Shown one piece after another: positions 9,870 to 22,090 of a stretch of DNA of 56,988 nt. A program made the position numbers and the translations under genes. The notes beneath the pieces were generated by a model. That model saw only the letters and a program-made list of their open reading frames with translations, was not told the DNA's origin and made no database searches. Location: assembly GCA_051453625.1 (NCBI GenBank), contig JBOZIK010000001.1, forward strand, positions 167,176,491 to 167,233,478, written 5' to 3'. The DNA comes from Welwitschia mirabilis. Taxonomy: Eukaryota > Gnetophyta > Gnetopsida > Welwitschiales. How positions within the stretch are numbered: position 1 is the stretch's first letter; the number at the start of each line of letters is the position of its first letter.

Positions 9870-11250
9870 AGCTAAAAATTCTCTAAGGTGATATGTGCGT
9901 GAAGGATCAAAAGTGTGGAAATGGCCATTGGATGATTCCAAAATTTTTGCAATGTTTTGAACTAAAAGGGAATCCATGTAGTTTTTTATGCATGATCTAT
10001 GAATTTGGAAAGAACATTAGCATGAGCAAAAAAGTTTAAGCATTTAAGATTAATAGTAGTCCATTCCTTAGATTGTTTGTCTTTAATCAACACTTATGCA
10101 AGATATCATTTTGGGAAGAAGATGACAGTGAATTGGAAATTACTTGATAAGATAAGTGTTCATCAGAAAAATGAAGGTTTCTGAAAATTGGCTCCAATTC
10201 TATATAAGTTTTCTTTTCTTTACTAAGGCTTACATCTTGCTTAGTAAATAAAGATGAAGATAAAATAATTATCTCATGAAGCTATTGACAAAAGGATGAG
10301 GATGGATCATGTATGAACTCATTGCTAATGTTTTCTTCAATGTTAAGGTCACTATGGGATTCCTCCTCATGTGTTTGCTTAAGTGATAATGTTTATAATT
10401 CATTGCTTTTTTTATTAATATCACATAATGACTCATCCTTTTCTATATGACTCTGTAAAGTATATCCTTCCTCACATGGTTATTCATCTTCTGATTCATC
10501 CTCTAATGTGTTCAACCCTACTCTAAAGTATAGATTTCTCATAGATAATTAATTATTGAGTAGTGCCTTTCTAAACTCAAGATCCTTAGGAAATTCCTCA
10601 TTGGTTTCTTCCTCATTCCTAATGGAGTGGTTTGAGTATCATTAGTTTCACTATCCTTATTTTTTTCAAAATTTTCTTCTTTTTGTTGGTTGAGATTCCC
10701 ATGATTTGAGCATTAGTTTGGGCAATTTATTAGAGGACTTGAATTTGGGTTTGGAAACTTTGCTTAAGATTACCTAGGAGAGAGAAGTGTTATTCAAAAA
10801 TTCTTTCATGGTCGTTACTAATTTGGTCTTAAGTCTCCATGAATTTGCTAACTGATTCCTCAAAAGAGGTGTATTTAGTTGGTGCATGAATGAAGATGAA
10901 TGGTAAGGATCAAATGGTGAAGAATAAGGATCATGAGGTGCAATGGATTATGTGGGATTAAACTAATGTTGAAAATAAGATGTTTTAAATTCAATATAAT
11001 AAGTTTGATTAGAATGTGGAGAGTGTTGATAAAATGAATAAGAAAAGGATGGTGAATGGCAAGGGTTGTTGATGTACTCCACTATAGTCTTCTTGGGCTA
11101 AATGAAATCTTCTATAGTTTTAGTTTAAACATGATTGGGAGTGTTGTAGAAATTAGCACAGTTTCCATAAGTAAATGGGGGTCTAGAAGATGTTTTGAAT
11201 AAATTATGCACCAAATTCATGTTAAAAAATTTTAGAAAATAAGTTATGAA
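9870..11250 (-). mobile_element. Athila-like Ty3/gypsy remnant, Gag C-terminal region (inverted copy)
   Basis: Translated on the minus strand, the DNA gives a Pro/Ser/Tyr/His-rich stretch (HDPYSSPFDPYHSSSFMHQ, about 10880-10950), like the variable Gag tail of Athila elements, followed by LVTTMKEFLNNTSLS. Farther on it shares clear nucleotide similarity with the plus-strand remnant at 44.7-46.25 kb (for example 'ggatggactac' beside 'ggaatggactac', and the 'catgcataaaaa' segment near 9990). Many stops and frameshifts are present, so this is a dead copy. Order on the minus strand is LTR end, primer-binding site, leader, Gag, as expected. Polymerase regions are missing. Confidence 0.6.
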
Positions 11251-11871
11251 ATTAAGTATGAGGTTTACATTTTCCTAACAATCAAAGATTTTAGAGATAT
11301 CTAATATCCAAACAGTTTTATTGAGTTGAGAAAAGGAATTCTGTAATTTTTAAGAGTGTTCTGAGTGAATAGGTTGGCAATGTTGGTCAAAGAAGGCGAC
11401 AATGCTAGTTAGGATGAGAGTTTCATTTTGCAAAAATACATAGCTTCGCAAAAATTTCGCAGATCGAACAATGTTACAGGGTCATAGAAAAACTAAAACA
11501 AAAATAAAAATCGTAGAACAGAAAATCTTTAAAAAAAATGAATTAAGAACACAAGAAGTAAAGGAAAACACAAAACATTAGTTAAATTTTTAGTTTTTAA
11601 GTTTTCTCTTTAAGGCAATCTGCAAACAAATTGTTACACCTACACAAAAATAAGTTAGACAAAAACAAAAACAAACTTAAAAACTAGACTAATTCAAGTA
11701 TCACTAGAATGACTAGTACCAATTACTAAAAATCACACAAAATAAAGGGAAAATGAACTTGTTGGAATATCACTAGAAAGGATGAGTACCCATCACTAGA
11801 AAAACAAAATCTAACTAAAAACTTATAAGAAAGAAAAGTTGTGCTCTTTTTAAGAAAATATTGTGCCATTA

Positions 11872-11889
11872 GCTTCAACAACAATGCCA
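11872..11889 (-). other. Athila-type primer-binding site (tRNA-Asp), decayed
   Basis: The minus strand reads TGGCATTGTTGTTGAAGC against the tRNA-Asp site TGGCGCCGTTGCCGGGGA used by Athila elements. Ten of 18 positions match, and seven of the eight differences are C-to-T or G-to-A. It follows an LTR end resembling those at 43.5 and 52.1 kb ('tatggaagaa' plus related words). Confidence 0.65.
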
Positions 11890-11892
11890 AAA

Positions 11893-12500
11893 TCTAGTTG
11901 TGATTTTTTAGGGATTTAGATTTAAACTAAGTTAAAAACTTAGTTATCGTTCTTCCATAGGGATAATTAGGGTTGGCTAAATAAAACTAACATAACCTTG
12001 CTAACTTGAAAGTTTATAAATTAAAGAAAAGCAAAGGAAAGGAAAAGAAGAAGATCTGAGAAATGTTGTAAACTTCAAAGGGAAATTGAAAAGCAAGCAA
12101 GCTCTAAGAGTTACCTGATTTGTCCTCCTGCAAATCCTCACTTGATCATATGCAACGTTAACTTCAAATAAACTTTAGACCGTCAAGTGTAAAGGCTCAG
12201 CTCATAGTGACATAATCTTGTTTACCATTTTAATGTTGATGAATTTGATTGCCATTGATCCCATGGCCTTATAATAAAAATGGAAAGTATGAACTAAGTG
12301 TGCACAAGATCTATGAAATTACTAAAACTATAAACCAATTAACTTAATCAAATTCACTTGGTTAACCAAATAAAAACACAATAGTTCATTATTCCTTAAG
12401 CATTCCTAGTATAAACTAAATTGAGACTATCAATCAAAAGAAATAATGCCTTAATATTAAATTAGAAAAATGTATATTACATCAAAGATGAGGAAGGAAA
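11893..12500 (-). repeat. 5' LTR fragment of the inverted Athila-like element
   Basis: Sequence upstream of the primer-binding site on the minus strand ends like the other family LTRs (ccctatggaagaacgat near 11960, compare cctatggaagaataat near 52107). It contains pyrimidine-rich 'cttcttcttttcc' tracts. The rest of the LTR runs into the assembly gap, so its start is not visible. Confidence 0.5.
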
Positions 12501-13265
12501 NNNNNNNNNNNNNNNNNNNNNNNNNNNNNNNNNNNNNNNNNNNNNNNNNNNNNNNNNNNNNNNNNNNNNNNNNNNNNNNNNNNNNNNNNNNNNNNNNNNN
12601 NNNNNNNNNNNNNNNNNNNNNNNNNNNNNNNNNNNNNNNNNNNNNNNNNNNNNNNNNNNNNNNNNNNNNNNNNNNNNNNNNNNNNNNNNNNNNNNNNNNN
12701 NNNNNNNNNNNNNNNNNNNNNNNNNNNNNNNNNNNNNNNNNNNNNNNNNNNNNNNNNNNNNNNNNNNNNNNNNNNNNNNNNNNNNNNNNNNNNNNNNNNN
12801 NNNNNNNNNNNNNNNNNNNNNNNNNNNNNNNNNNNNNNNNNNNNNNNNNNNNNNNNNNNNNNNNNNNNNNNNNNNNNNNNNNNNNNNNNNNNNNNNNNNN
12901 NNNNNNNNNNNNNNNNNNNNNNNNNNNNNNNNNNNNNNNNNNNNNNNNNNNNNNNNNNNNNNNNNNNNNNNNNNNNNNNNNNNNNNNNNNNNNNNNNNNN
13001 NNNNNNNNNNNNNNNNNNNNNNNNNNNNNNNNNNNNNNNNNNNNNNNNNNNNNNNNNNNNNNNNNNNNNNNNNNNNNNNNNNNNNNNNNNNNNNNNNNNN
13101 NNNNNNNNNNNNNNNNNNNNNNNNNNNNNNNNNNNNNNNNNNNNNNNNNNNNNNNNNNNNNNNNNNNNNNNNNNNNNNNNNNNNNNNNNNNNNNNNNNNN
13201 NNNNNNNNNNNNNNNNNNNNNNNNNNNNNNNNNNNNNNNNNNNNNNNNNNNNNNNNNNNNNNNNN
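12501..13265. other. Assembly gap, 765 N
   Basis: A continuous run of N. Open frames spanning it are artefacts. It probably hides the 5' LTR start of the inverted Athila-like element and the upstream part of the plus-strand frame at 13267. Confidence 0.99.
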
Positions 13266-13266
13266 A

Positions 13267-13467
13267 GATTTTTATGACACAACCAACACTTGGCTTCTGA
13301 ATGTTGATGCTTCTGCCAACTACTGTCCTCGACATGTGTCTCCACCATTATCTTACTCAGCCCTACCAAATGTCACTATTGTAAGTCATCATCATTACAA
13401 CCACCTGTCACTAAGGATGGAGAATATTTTTAAGGTAAAATCTGATCAAGCCTATTACTCTGATTAA
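13267..13467 (+). other. Open frame leaving the gap; possible Ty1/copia protease trace
   Basis: The plus strand is open for 66 codons from the gap edge to a TAA. It includes NTWLLNVDASANYCPRH, which could be a mutated version of the W-x-x-D-S-G-A protease region of Ty1/copia polyproteins, where a Cys-Pro pair often follows. The catalytic Asp-Ser-Gly is not intact. The upstream part is hidden in N, so the assignment is weak; chance openness is the alternative. Confidence 0.25.
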
Positions 13468-13759
13468 CTAGGTTTTTCATGACATTTTAGGAATGTGAAA
13501 ATGGAAGTGATCTACTCTTATAGACTGGCGATGTTAGTAGTCCTAGCCAATAGCACTAGTGTTTTAGCTTGAATGATCGTTAAAATTTGGCACATCCTTC
13601 AAAATGCATTAAATTCCCTGGAAATGTCATAGACAAATAATAAGTCCATAAAAAATCAATAGAAGACATGTTTTTTGGTAAAATCGATTATATTAATGTC
13701 TTTTATTAAGATGAATTAGTCATTTAACTTAATTGTAATGGTAATTTTTATATGTTAAT

Positions 13760-16140
13760 AATTATTAAGCTCAGCTTGATGTTGCTTTGACAGTTTCATT
13801 TGATTGAGTTTGACTTTACATAATTAATCTTAATTTAACTTCATAATATTGTTGAAGAGTTTAGCTTAACGCCCTTCTTCTAGTGCCGAGCTATTATGAA
13901 GGTTTTTTTTTTTTTTATGACCTAAGATTTAGGCTTTGATTTTGATTATATTATGTAGCCCCACTTAATTTTGAATTTTAACTATTGTAATGGATGTTAT
14001 TTCATTATCCCCTAAACATAAGAATATTAAGGAATCAAGACTTTCATGATCATAAGGCTTTAATTAAATAGAAAGGTATTTTCATTTGGAATTCCACTAG
14101 TGCCTTATGTTTAAACACAAGGCATATTGTGTAAGTTTCCTTGTAAGTATGATAATGTCAGACTAGATAAATGAATTTTCCTTAATCTTTGCAAGTAGAT
14201 ATTTAGAAGAAAAAAGAAAGATGATTTATTGAAATATCACTCAAATATGCATCTCACTATCCTTTTGATTTATTAAAATATGACTCAAATATGCATCTCA
14301 CTATCCTTTCTTCCCCTCGCTCCCTTCCCTAATTTTACAGATGTGTGTTGTTATTCAAAAGAAAATGGATAAGAGTATATATGAATTATGCCTTCCCAAG
14401 GCTTCAGATGACCACATTAAAGAAAAACACCTTCAAATATAATCCTACTGAAATATATTAATCCAAAATATATTTCTCTTTATGTAATAAGAGTGAGTTC
14501 ACTATAAATTCAAATAAGCTCAAACATGAATTGGATACTTTAAAATTAGGTAATAGATAATGAAAATGGCTATTTCTAATTCTTATCCTAAAAGAGATCT
14601 TCCTCTAACCAATATATCACAAGCGAAGAGTCATGCATAACTTTCATTTCAAAAAAGCTGAGCTTAAATGCAAAGTGATAAAGCTAGTTGTATTTTGGTC
14701 AATAAATAAATAGTCTTGTGAGGAAATGATGGTGTTTAACTATACAAACTAAATTGGAATTAGATATGGATTAGACACAAAATATCATCTCTTATTTTCA
14801 CAATTCAACATTGAGTCTGTTTTATCAGATTCTCATGTAATGAGTGTGGTTTCAAGCTCGTAGAAAGAAAATTCCAAGATTATATTCAGAAACCTAGATG
14901 GAAAGAGAGATTGATGCTAAAAATTTTAATCTCTAGAGAAAGATTTGAATTAATTACTTTAGTATGGGTTTTGGATAATGGAACATTCCAAGCTTGACTT
15001 CTCACTAATCTCACCATGATCCTGTTCTTTTTAATCTAAGTGTCTTTTCTCAAATGCAGTTGTTTACTGTTGTACTTTACCTCTAGAATGCCATGTGCCT
15101 CTCTTCAATAAAATAGTATCCTTCTTGTTTTACCTCATCTAAATTTTTAGATGTACCCTCCTTTGATTTGCCTGATTTACCACCTTCTTCGTTGTTATTG
15201 TGATGGCGTTCTCCATCTATCATCCTTACAATTCCTGATTGCCTACCTTTTGATGTTTCTTAACTCTCCTCACTTTGTTACATCTCTGTCTTGATGCTCC
15301 TATTTCTTCTGTCCTTTGTGTCCTCCCTCCCTAGTGTTTACTACAATTATCTTCTCTAATTTGACATGCCCAAGCAAATTAATATCAACTACTAAAAAAT
15401 AATATCTATCATAATATCATTTGTAGATCATTTACAAAGGACTAATAGCCAGTCTAGGTTTCAAAAGATTATTTATTACACATCCTTTTCAGCCTTTTAT
15501 ACTGTTCATTTTCTAATACCTCACTAGCCATATGTGATCAGATGGCTTTTCCAACACAGTGTTCTCATTAAGATGATCCCTAATCTCACATTCCCAACTT
15601 TAAACTTTATTTTACAAATATCAATGTAGATGTTGTAGGTTGTAGTAGTTGAAAATCTTGCCTTTTTCTTAGATTCTAACCCCTCTGACATCTTTAGTAT
15701 CTGTTGACAATGGAGCTCTAAGCATCAATTTATGGGTGATAGAATAGTTGTTGTTGTAGAATTTGTCACTCATGAGATTATCAATGGAGGCGAGCAGGAA
15801 TACCATATGTGATTAAATTAGTGTCATGTTTTTGTTATTTTTTTAATAATCTCAAGAGAACCTATACCAAAGAATGCAAATTTGTAGAATCATTTTGAGA
15901 AATGTGGTTGATCAAAAGGTAGCTGGTAATTACTCGAAGCTTTTATCTACCCAACATTCTTGTATGAATAGACTTTGAAAGGATCTTGTAAAATAATGGT
16001 AAAAGGAACTATAGATAAGTACTAAGGGGCATAAACCAAAGTTTATAAGGGCCCTTAATACAAATGATTAAACAATGTAGTGTATTATTATAGTTGATCC
16101 CTCTTAATGTGGGGGTGAGTAGAAGAAACCCTCATATCAA
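13760..16140 (-). repeat. LTR-like block 1 of the Tat/Ogre-type array (3' end of copy 1)
   Basis: This non-coding block aligns along its whole length with 29247-33980 (for example 'gttgctttgacag' with 'gttgctttgatag', 'ggaacattccaagctt' with 'ggaacatcccaagctt', and 'actgtgatggcg' words). It lies beyond the 3' end of the minus-strand polymerase of copy 1, where a 3' LTR belongs, and its homologue lies at the 5' end of copy 1's gag. Exact LTR edges (TG...CA) could not be fixed because of decay. It has no coding content. Confidence 0.55.
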
Positions 16141-17450
16141 AACCAAAATGAACATGCACCCCTTTTAAGGTTTTTACATGTCTCATGATATTTTATTTTT
16201 TCTATTTTTTCCCTAATTTTTTTCATTTTTAAATTTTCTTTTCCTTTTTTTTTTGAATTGTCTCTTTTTTTAATTTTCTTTTTTCCCCAGAAGAGAATAA
16301 ATGTAATAAAAGTGAGGGGTGCCCAATTAGGAAATTATGACTTTATAATGTAAAATAAAGTAATAATGGTATTGATGATTATGGGATTGGGAAGGGAATA
16401 AATAATATCTACCTTGAACAACTGTGAAAGTGAGAAGTTGCGAATGTGGGTAAGGTGAAATGGAGATAATGGGAATGGATAAACATGATTTTACAAAGTA
16501 ACAAAATGGGGTGGTGGAAGGAAACATGAATCCCTTAAATGTAATTTGATTTGAATGCAAGATAAAATGTGCATGAACAGGGGTAGATGCTAATACGACA
16601 TGGTGATATATGGGTTATGAAAATATGATAACAACGTGAAAGCCATCATGACATAAATGAGGATGACTAAATGGGATGGAAAGGGGAAAGAAATGCATGC
16701 ATCATAGTCATAGAAAGGGAAATAGAGACAAGGGGAATGACATGATCAATGTGAGATAGGTAACGGGAAAATGAAAAAAGGGAGCTCACTAATGGTGGAA
16801 CAAAAATGGGTAGAGGAAAGCATGATATAATATAGACAAAATAATAAAATGAAAGCATAAAAACATCATGCCAACATGTGTGAATAAATGCAATAAACAA
16901 GACCAACTAATAGGCATATATCATGGTGATCATGTGACATGCTGTGATTGCTAAAGAGTCTGAAATGCTGAAGAAATGCAAACATGCATCCTTGCGGATC
17001 TTTACATGTTTGTTAATTTTTTTTCTGATTTTATCTCTTTTTTAACTTTTTTTTCTTAATTTTTTATTTTTTATATTTGAAAAACAAAAGAAAATTAAGG
17101 GCCATGAAAAATATGACGTGGATATGAATAATGAGATAAATTGACAAACATAAGTGAAATGGGGTAATGATAATGGATGGAGGGCGTGATGAAATGCATA
17201 GTGAAAGGAGGGCATACCCACCAATATCTGGTGAGATTATGATGGTAATATATGAGTAGATAAAATAGGAAGGCATGTGCAAATGTATGAATAATCATAA
17301 ATAAAGGATTAGGTATATCATAGGATGGGTCAATGTGATATGTGTTGTCATTGTTATTCTCCATGAGTGGAGCCTCATGAGGTGTAATGTTGATTATAGA
17401 AACATCAAGGCCATGCAGATGAAGAAATCCTATCATGTGTATACGACACA
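16140..17450 (-). repeat. 3' non-coding region of copy 1, two imperfect units with polypurine tracts
   Basis: Two diverged units about 835 bases apart each begin with a 'catg...aaaacc...acatg'-like motif beside a long A/G tract on the minus strand (about 16190-16295 and 17010-17100). Such tracts are candidates for the polypurine tract that primes plus-strand synthesis. Minus-strand frames here (16327-16560, 16667-16906, 17064-17451) are rich in His, Ile, Ser, Phe and Tyr. Copy 2 has frame-shifted relatives at 34500-35096. They could be relics of an extra 3' ORF, but composition alone could explain them. Confidence 0.5.
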
Positions 17451-18069
17451 TAACCTCTTATCACACTATTCAGGAAGGTTAGCAGTGGGTATCCTTTTGA
17501 CGATATCCATGTGATATATGAAAAAGAACAATGTTATCATGCATGAAAACCAATGCAAAGATACATGAAATATATAATTGAGAAAAAAAATATAACAGAA
17601 AACCATGCAAATTAGCTAATCAAAAATTAGAAAATGATTAAATTACAGCATACGACAAAAATGACATGTGACTAAGATTTTATTTTAGTGATATTATAAT
17701 TAAAGTTATAAAGAATTTACCTATTCACTTTTTTTGACGTCATCTTGGCTTTTCATTTCATATGTTTTCTTATCAAACTTTGGTGAGAAAAAAAATGGCC
17801 CTAACTAATTTGATGAAAAATTTGAGGTCTTTGTAGTTAAGTTTGCCTTTAATTCTAGGTCACCTATCTTGTAAGACCTTGAATTCACATGCTTGTTGTA
17901 TGCAATACTAATTTGCTTCTGGTGGAGCTGGTTTTATTATAAGGCTTTTATTGACTTTTTGTTTAAAGTTTTAAGTTATGCAAGCCATATTTTCTTTAGC
18001 ATTCAATAATTCTAAATCTTTGATTAGTGTTTTTAGCATAAGAATTTAAAATTCAATTGGCAAAACTAC

Positions 18070-18365
18070 TTCTATGCCATAGACTAGTTGAAATGAGATC
18101 ATTCTTATAACAGTTTTTATTATAGTATGATAAGTTCATAAAACTAAAGGCATCTTTTCATGCCATTGTTTTGCATTCTTTTATAATACCTTCTTGAGGC
18201 AATTGATTATGAGCTTATTCATTGCCTCAGCTTAGCCATTTGCTTGAGGGTAACATGGTATGAAAAATAAGTTCTTTATCTTAAATTTACTTAAGAAATT
18301 TCTTAATTCTCATGATCTAAATTATAGGCTGTTATTAGTGACAATGACATAGGGTGTGCTAAATC
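18070..18365 (-). pseudogene. Integrase core relic, Tat/Ogre-type copy 1
   Basis: The integrase would insert the element's cDNA into host DNA. On the minus strand I read YVIVTNNSL (normally TDNG, the second catalytic Asp), IPCYPQANG and AEAMNKLIINCLKK (the catalytic Glu region), KQWHEKMPLVL and ISFQLVYGIE, all in order. At least four stops and a frameshift interrupt it, and the second catalytic Asp is Asn. It lies 3' of RNase H, as in Ty3/gypsy elements. Confidence 0.75.
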
Positions 18366-18959
18366 TAATAATGATATAACTAAAGATTAAATTTTAGATT
18401 TAATTCAACGTTATTTGTCACAATGGAATCACTTCGATCCATTTTGAGAAGTATTATATCGCAGTAAGAATGAATGCATGCTTTCCAATGAAGTGAGCAT
18501 AATAGGACTAATCAAATCCATATCCCATTTCTTGAAGAGCCCAATTAGATTAAAAGAAAAGAGTCTAGTAGGTAGTTAATGTATTCTTAGTAAAAAGATC
18601 TGATACATATGATAGGTCCTCATCATTCTAAATCAATCATCATTTATGATTTTCCAGAAATAGCTTGATTTTATCACATGGCTTAATAGTGATCTTGACC
18701 CTTGGTGGGATTCACATAAGCTAGCATGTATCTCTTTCAAGGATGAGTAGCCTTGCTTAACTTTAGGCATAGTAACAAGATACCCTTATTTAATTTCCTA
18801 TAGACTTGATCTTGGATTAGGGTAAAAGACATGTTTAATATCTTAAGTTTTATTTCTACAAAGATGAGAGATTTTTTGATAGATTTTGATTGACCACATA
18901 ATTTACTAAAGTATTATATTACTCATTGTTTGCTTCAGGATCTTTTATTAATTGACCTA

Positions 18960-19380
18960 CTTCATCTTACAATAGTTCTAAGTAGGTTACTATTGGGTAT
19001 TCATTTAGGAAATTTTGACTAACATTCATGCATGTGATATATTCTTTAAGAGATGAATCTATAAAGCACGTTTGAGCAAAGTTTACAAGGTAAATCACAA
19101 ATTGGTTTTCATTCCTAGGAATGACTAAAATTTCACATGAGTTAAATAACATAGGCATATTCTTTACTTTTTTAAGTTATGTACTCAGGATCCTTGATTT
19201 AGCTTTATACTTACCCAAGACTTGATTGATGACTAGTTGTAAGTTGCTGAAAATGCGTAATTTCTTAAGGCCCATATGAATCACTAATATGATTTCCTTT
19301 TCAAAGCTTTATATTTAGTGATAATATTTGTGCAAAGGAAATTTAAATTAAATGAGAATGATAAGCTGGTTTTGTTACTT
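18960..19380 (-). pseudogene. Second (archaeal-type) RNase H relic, copy 1
   Basis: The minus-strand frame at 18967-19158 includes ILVIPRNENQFVIYLVNFAQ, the decayed form of the 'IPRxxNxxADALA' end of the extra RNase H carried by Tat/Ogre elements. The neighbouring bases align with the better copy at 36818-37140. Stops are frequent, so it is inactive. Confidence 0.65.
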
Positions 19381-19679
19381 TAGAAAAAGACCACTACTAC
19401 AAATCCAAATACCACTCCTAGAAATTCATCATTTTGGTTGGATGCATTATCAAAAAGTATTAATGCATTCCAATTCTTTTTTATTTTAATGACATGAATT
19501 TCTTCATTAGGGAATTACCTAATCTCATTAAGGCTTTACCTTTGGTTTGACTAAAATATCTACCATTTATTCAGCTATACACTTTCCTTTGAGTGATTTT
19601 TGGGACTAAAATTCCAAGTCAAACTCAATATAAGGATTGATGCCCATTTTGTCAAACATATACTGCTGAGTAGATGTTT

Positions 19680-20060
19680 GAGTAGGTTTTGGGTTATTAA
19701 TCACAATTATTTTATTTAACATCATATAATGATGAAACTTTTATAAGTAAATACTAGATTTAAACATGTCTTTTATGCATTAGTGTAGTTCTTCTCATAC
19801 TAGTATAACATTCTGCTAATATAATATATAAGATAATTTTAGTGAAGCTCATCTCTTTAAAACATCATTGTACTAATTAATGATAGAGTATTTGCAAGGT
19901 GAGGGTAAAACTGCTAATCTAGCCTAAGTGGATTCAAAACACTAGTAGACATTAAATACTCTTTGATCCTATCAAAAGCCTTTTGGTGACTCTTATGCCA
20001 TGTAAACTTGCTATCTTTCTTGAGTAAATGCATGAATGACTCACATTAATTTATTAAGGT
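19680..20060 (-). pseudogene. Connection/RNase H relic after the reverse transcriptase, copy 1
   Basis: The minus strand aligns with copy 2 at 37440-37800, where the KWDE-x-QKAF-x-KIK motif between reverse transcriptase and RNase H is clear. Here 'aaaaggctttt' and neighbouring words survive at about 19970-20030, but the frame is more broken. It would have degraded the RNA template strand. Confidence 0.5.
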
Positions 20061-20264
20061 TAAGATAAATCAATGTATGACCTATAGCATACCTCATAGA
20101 CATTGTAGTTCTTTTAGATTTTGTATAGATTAATTTATATGCCTCATTTCAACATTATAAAAACTAGTATTTTTCATGATGGCATACAAAACATGCATTT
20201 ATTAAGATTCAGATGTAATTTATATCATCTTGCTTATATGAAGAGCTAATCTAAGTCATGACGG

Positions 20265-20690
20265 TGATCAGTGACTTTTTTCAATTTGACCACAATATCA
20301 CATAATCTTCCACATTATGATGGATCATACTATGGAAGATAAGTGTCATTACATGCTGGTATGTCACACTAGCATTTTTTAATCCACAAAACATTATGAT
20401 GTAAAAAAAGAGACCTTATGAAGTTATAAAGGTTGTTTTAAACTAATCTATGAGGTTGATAAATATCTGATTATAACTTGAGTGATAGTCTAGGAATGAT
20501 AAGAGGTCATAACCAGTGGTGATATTTACAAGGATGTCAATATTTGGTAAAGGATAGTTATCCTTTAAGATAATCTTATTTAGGTTACGGTAATTGACAC
20601 AAATCTGTATTTGGACATTTTTCTTTAGAACAATCACCATGTTGAACAATCAATCTGAATAGTCTATCAATTAGATGAAACTAATAGTCA
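20265..20690 (-). pseudogene. Reverse transcriptase relic, Tat/Ogre-type copy 1
   Basis: The minus strand gives ICVNYRNLNKIILKDNYPLP, then NIDILVNITTGYDLLSFLD (fingers and first catalytic Asp region), then FCGLKNASVTYQHVMT and VEDYVIL. The catalytic YVDD motif (positions 20293-20304) has become YVIL, so the enzyme could not work even without the stops. Wording such as 'LLSFLD' and 'GLKNA' points to the Tat/Ogre lineage. Copy 2 at 38060-38503 is the better relative. Confidence 0.85.
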
Positions 20691-21510
20691 AAAGACATTC
20701 TACATCTTGCTTCACTACTAATGAAAGATAAGGGTTGAGTTTATAAATCCTTTGTTTCACTGGGATTGAATTGGATTTCATGGTTATGTTATGCATAATT
20801 ACCAACTTATTAATACATGACATATTTTTCTAATGAAAAGTGAAAATATGTCAATTGTATAACAACACATTTTCTTGCTCAGATTTAATTTAATGTGGTA
20901 ATTGTTCATTAATTTTTAGTAACTTCACTAGGTTAGTGAGATCCATTAGAAAGTAATATGTTGCGAATTCTATTGTTCACTAGGGATGATTTCATCTTTT
21001 TGATTTCATTGTTTCATAAGTTTAAGTGTTTCAACTTATTTTCTGTTAGTTTGAGAAGATACAAGGTTTTCTTAGGGATTCACTATAATCAAAATTGAGA
21101 AGGTTGAGATTGATGTACCTTTTAACAAACTAACTATCAAGAGTAACATGTAAGGGCAAGCTCAACCAACTTCTTATTATAAAGTCCTATTAGCCAAAGA
21201 ATTGATAATAATGAGGATTGAGTAAAATGAAAAACATGATAAGCTACTTTAGCCAGAAGAGATGAATGTAAAAACATGAACTATTTAGAAAATTCTTTGC
21301 TCGTTCTATCTCTTTCTTTTCTCCCACACCAAAAAAGGTTTTTAAAAAGTTTTAAAATATTATACCTTAAGAGTGTTCATGAGCAATATAATAGGTTGAG
21401 AAATTTGCTCAGCTACCAAGACTTTCCTCGGTAATGCAACCTCATTTTGTATGAGGTGCTTTGATCATCAAGGACCTCGTTCTTCGTGTTTTGGCTAGAC
21501 AAATAAGCTA

Positions 21511-21553
21511 ATACATACACATACATACACACACACACACTCTCTCTCTCTCT
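21511..21553. repeat. Compound (CA)n(TC)n microsatellite in copy 1
   Basis: A tract of 'catacatacacacac' runs into 'tctctctctc' between the protease and reverse-transcriptase regions of copy 1. A longer version sits at the same place in copy 2 (39263-39320). The 73-N gap at 21595-21667 follows closely. Confidence 0.9.
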
Positions 21554-21925
21554 TACGATTTTAATTTCATTTTTTATTAATTTTTATTTTTAATNNNNNN
21601 NNNNNNNNNNNNNNNNNNNNNNNNNNNNNNNNNNNNNNNNNNNNNNNNNNNNNNNNNNNNNNNNNNNTTTTTTTTATTTTTGTCTTCAAAAAGGTTTTTG
21701 AAAAATTTAGGTCATGAGCTAATGGAATCCACCCCACATCTAAGATCCAAATTTTAGGGATGGACGAGACCTTTATCTTACAAGGGTCCACTAGCTCATG
21801 TTCAAAATGCAAGAAAGGGATAGTCATGTTTCAGGATGTAGAAGGTGGTAGTTGAGAAGATGATGTGAATGAAGCCTTCAAATTTACTATGATGTGATTT
21901 GTTCTAAAGGGACTAAAATTTCATA

Positions 21926-22081
21926 CCTAATAAACTTCAGCATCTGATGACGTAGAGATATGATTGCCTCCATGTTCATTATCCAAGGCCATCATCAAAA
22001 TAAATTGGACATTGCTGCATTGTCCATTACTTCAAACTCAGTATTCTTGCTCTTTTAAATTATTTCAATAGGTAAAGTGAC
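21926..22081 (-). pseudogene. Retropepsin C-terminal part, Tat/Ogre-type copy 1
   Basis: A single 52-codon minus-strand frame with three internal stops reads VTLPIEII, FEVMDNAAMSNLF, then WPWIMNMEAIISLRHQMLKF. It corresponds to the end of the element protease: strand with LP-I, the 'LLGRPWI' region and 'S-LHQ-LKF'. The N-terminal part with the catalytic site lies at 26793-27053, so the domain is split by the nested block between them. Confidence 0.75.
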
Positions 22082-22090
22082 TATCCCTCT

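Noticed and set aside
12457-13369. Three long open frames of nearly 300 codons on both strands
   Set aside because: They are open only because the gap of N has no stops; the few real residues at each end have no meaning.
16327-17451. Several minus-strand frames considered as genuine host genes
   Set aside because: They sit in the 3' region of a decayed retroelement, their homologues in copy 2 are frame-shifted, and their composition is that of the local repeat.
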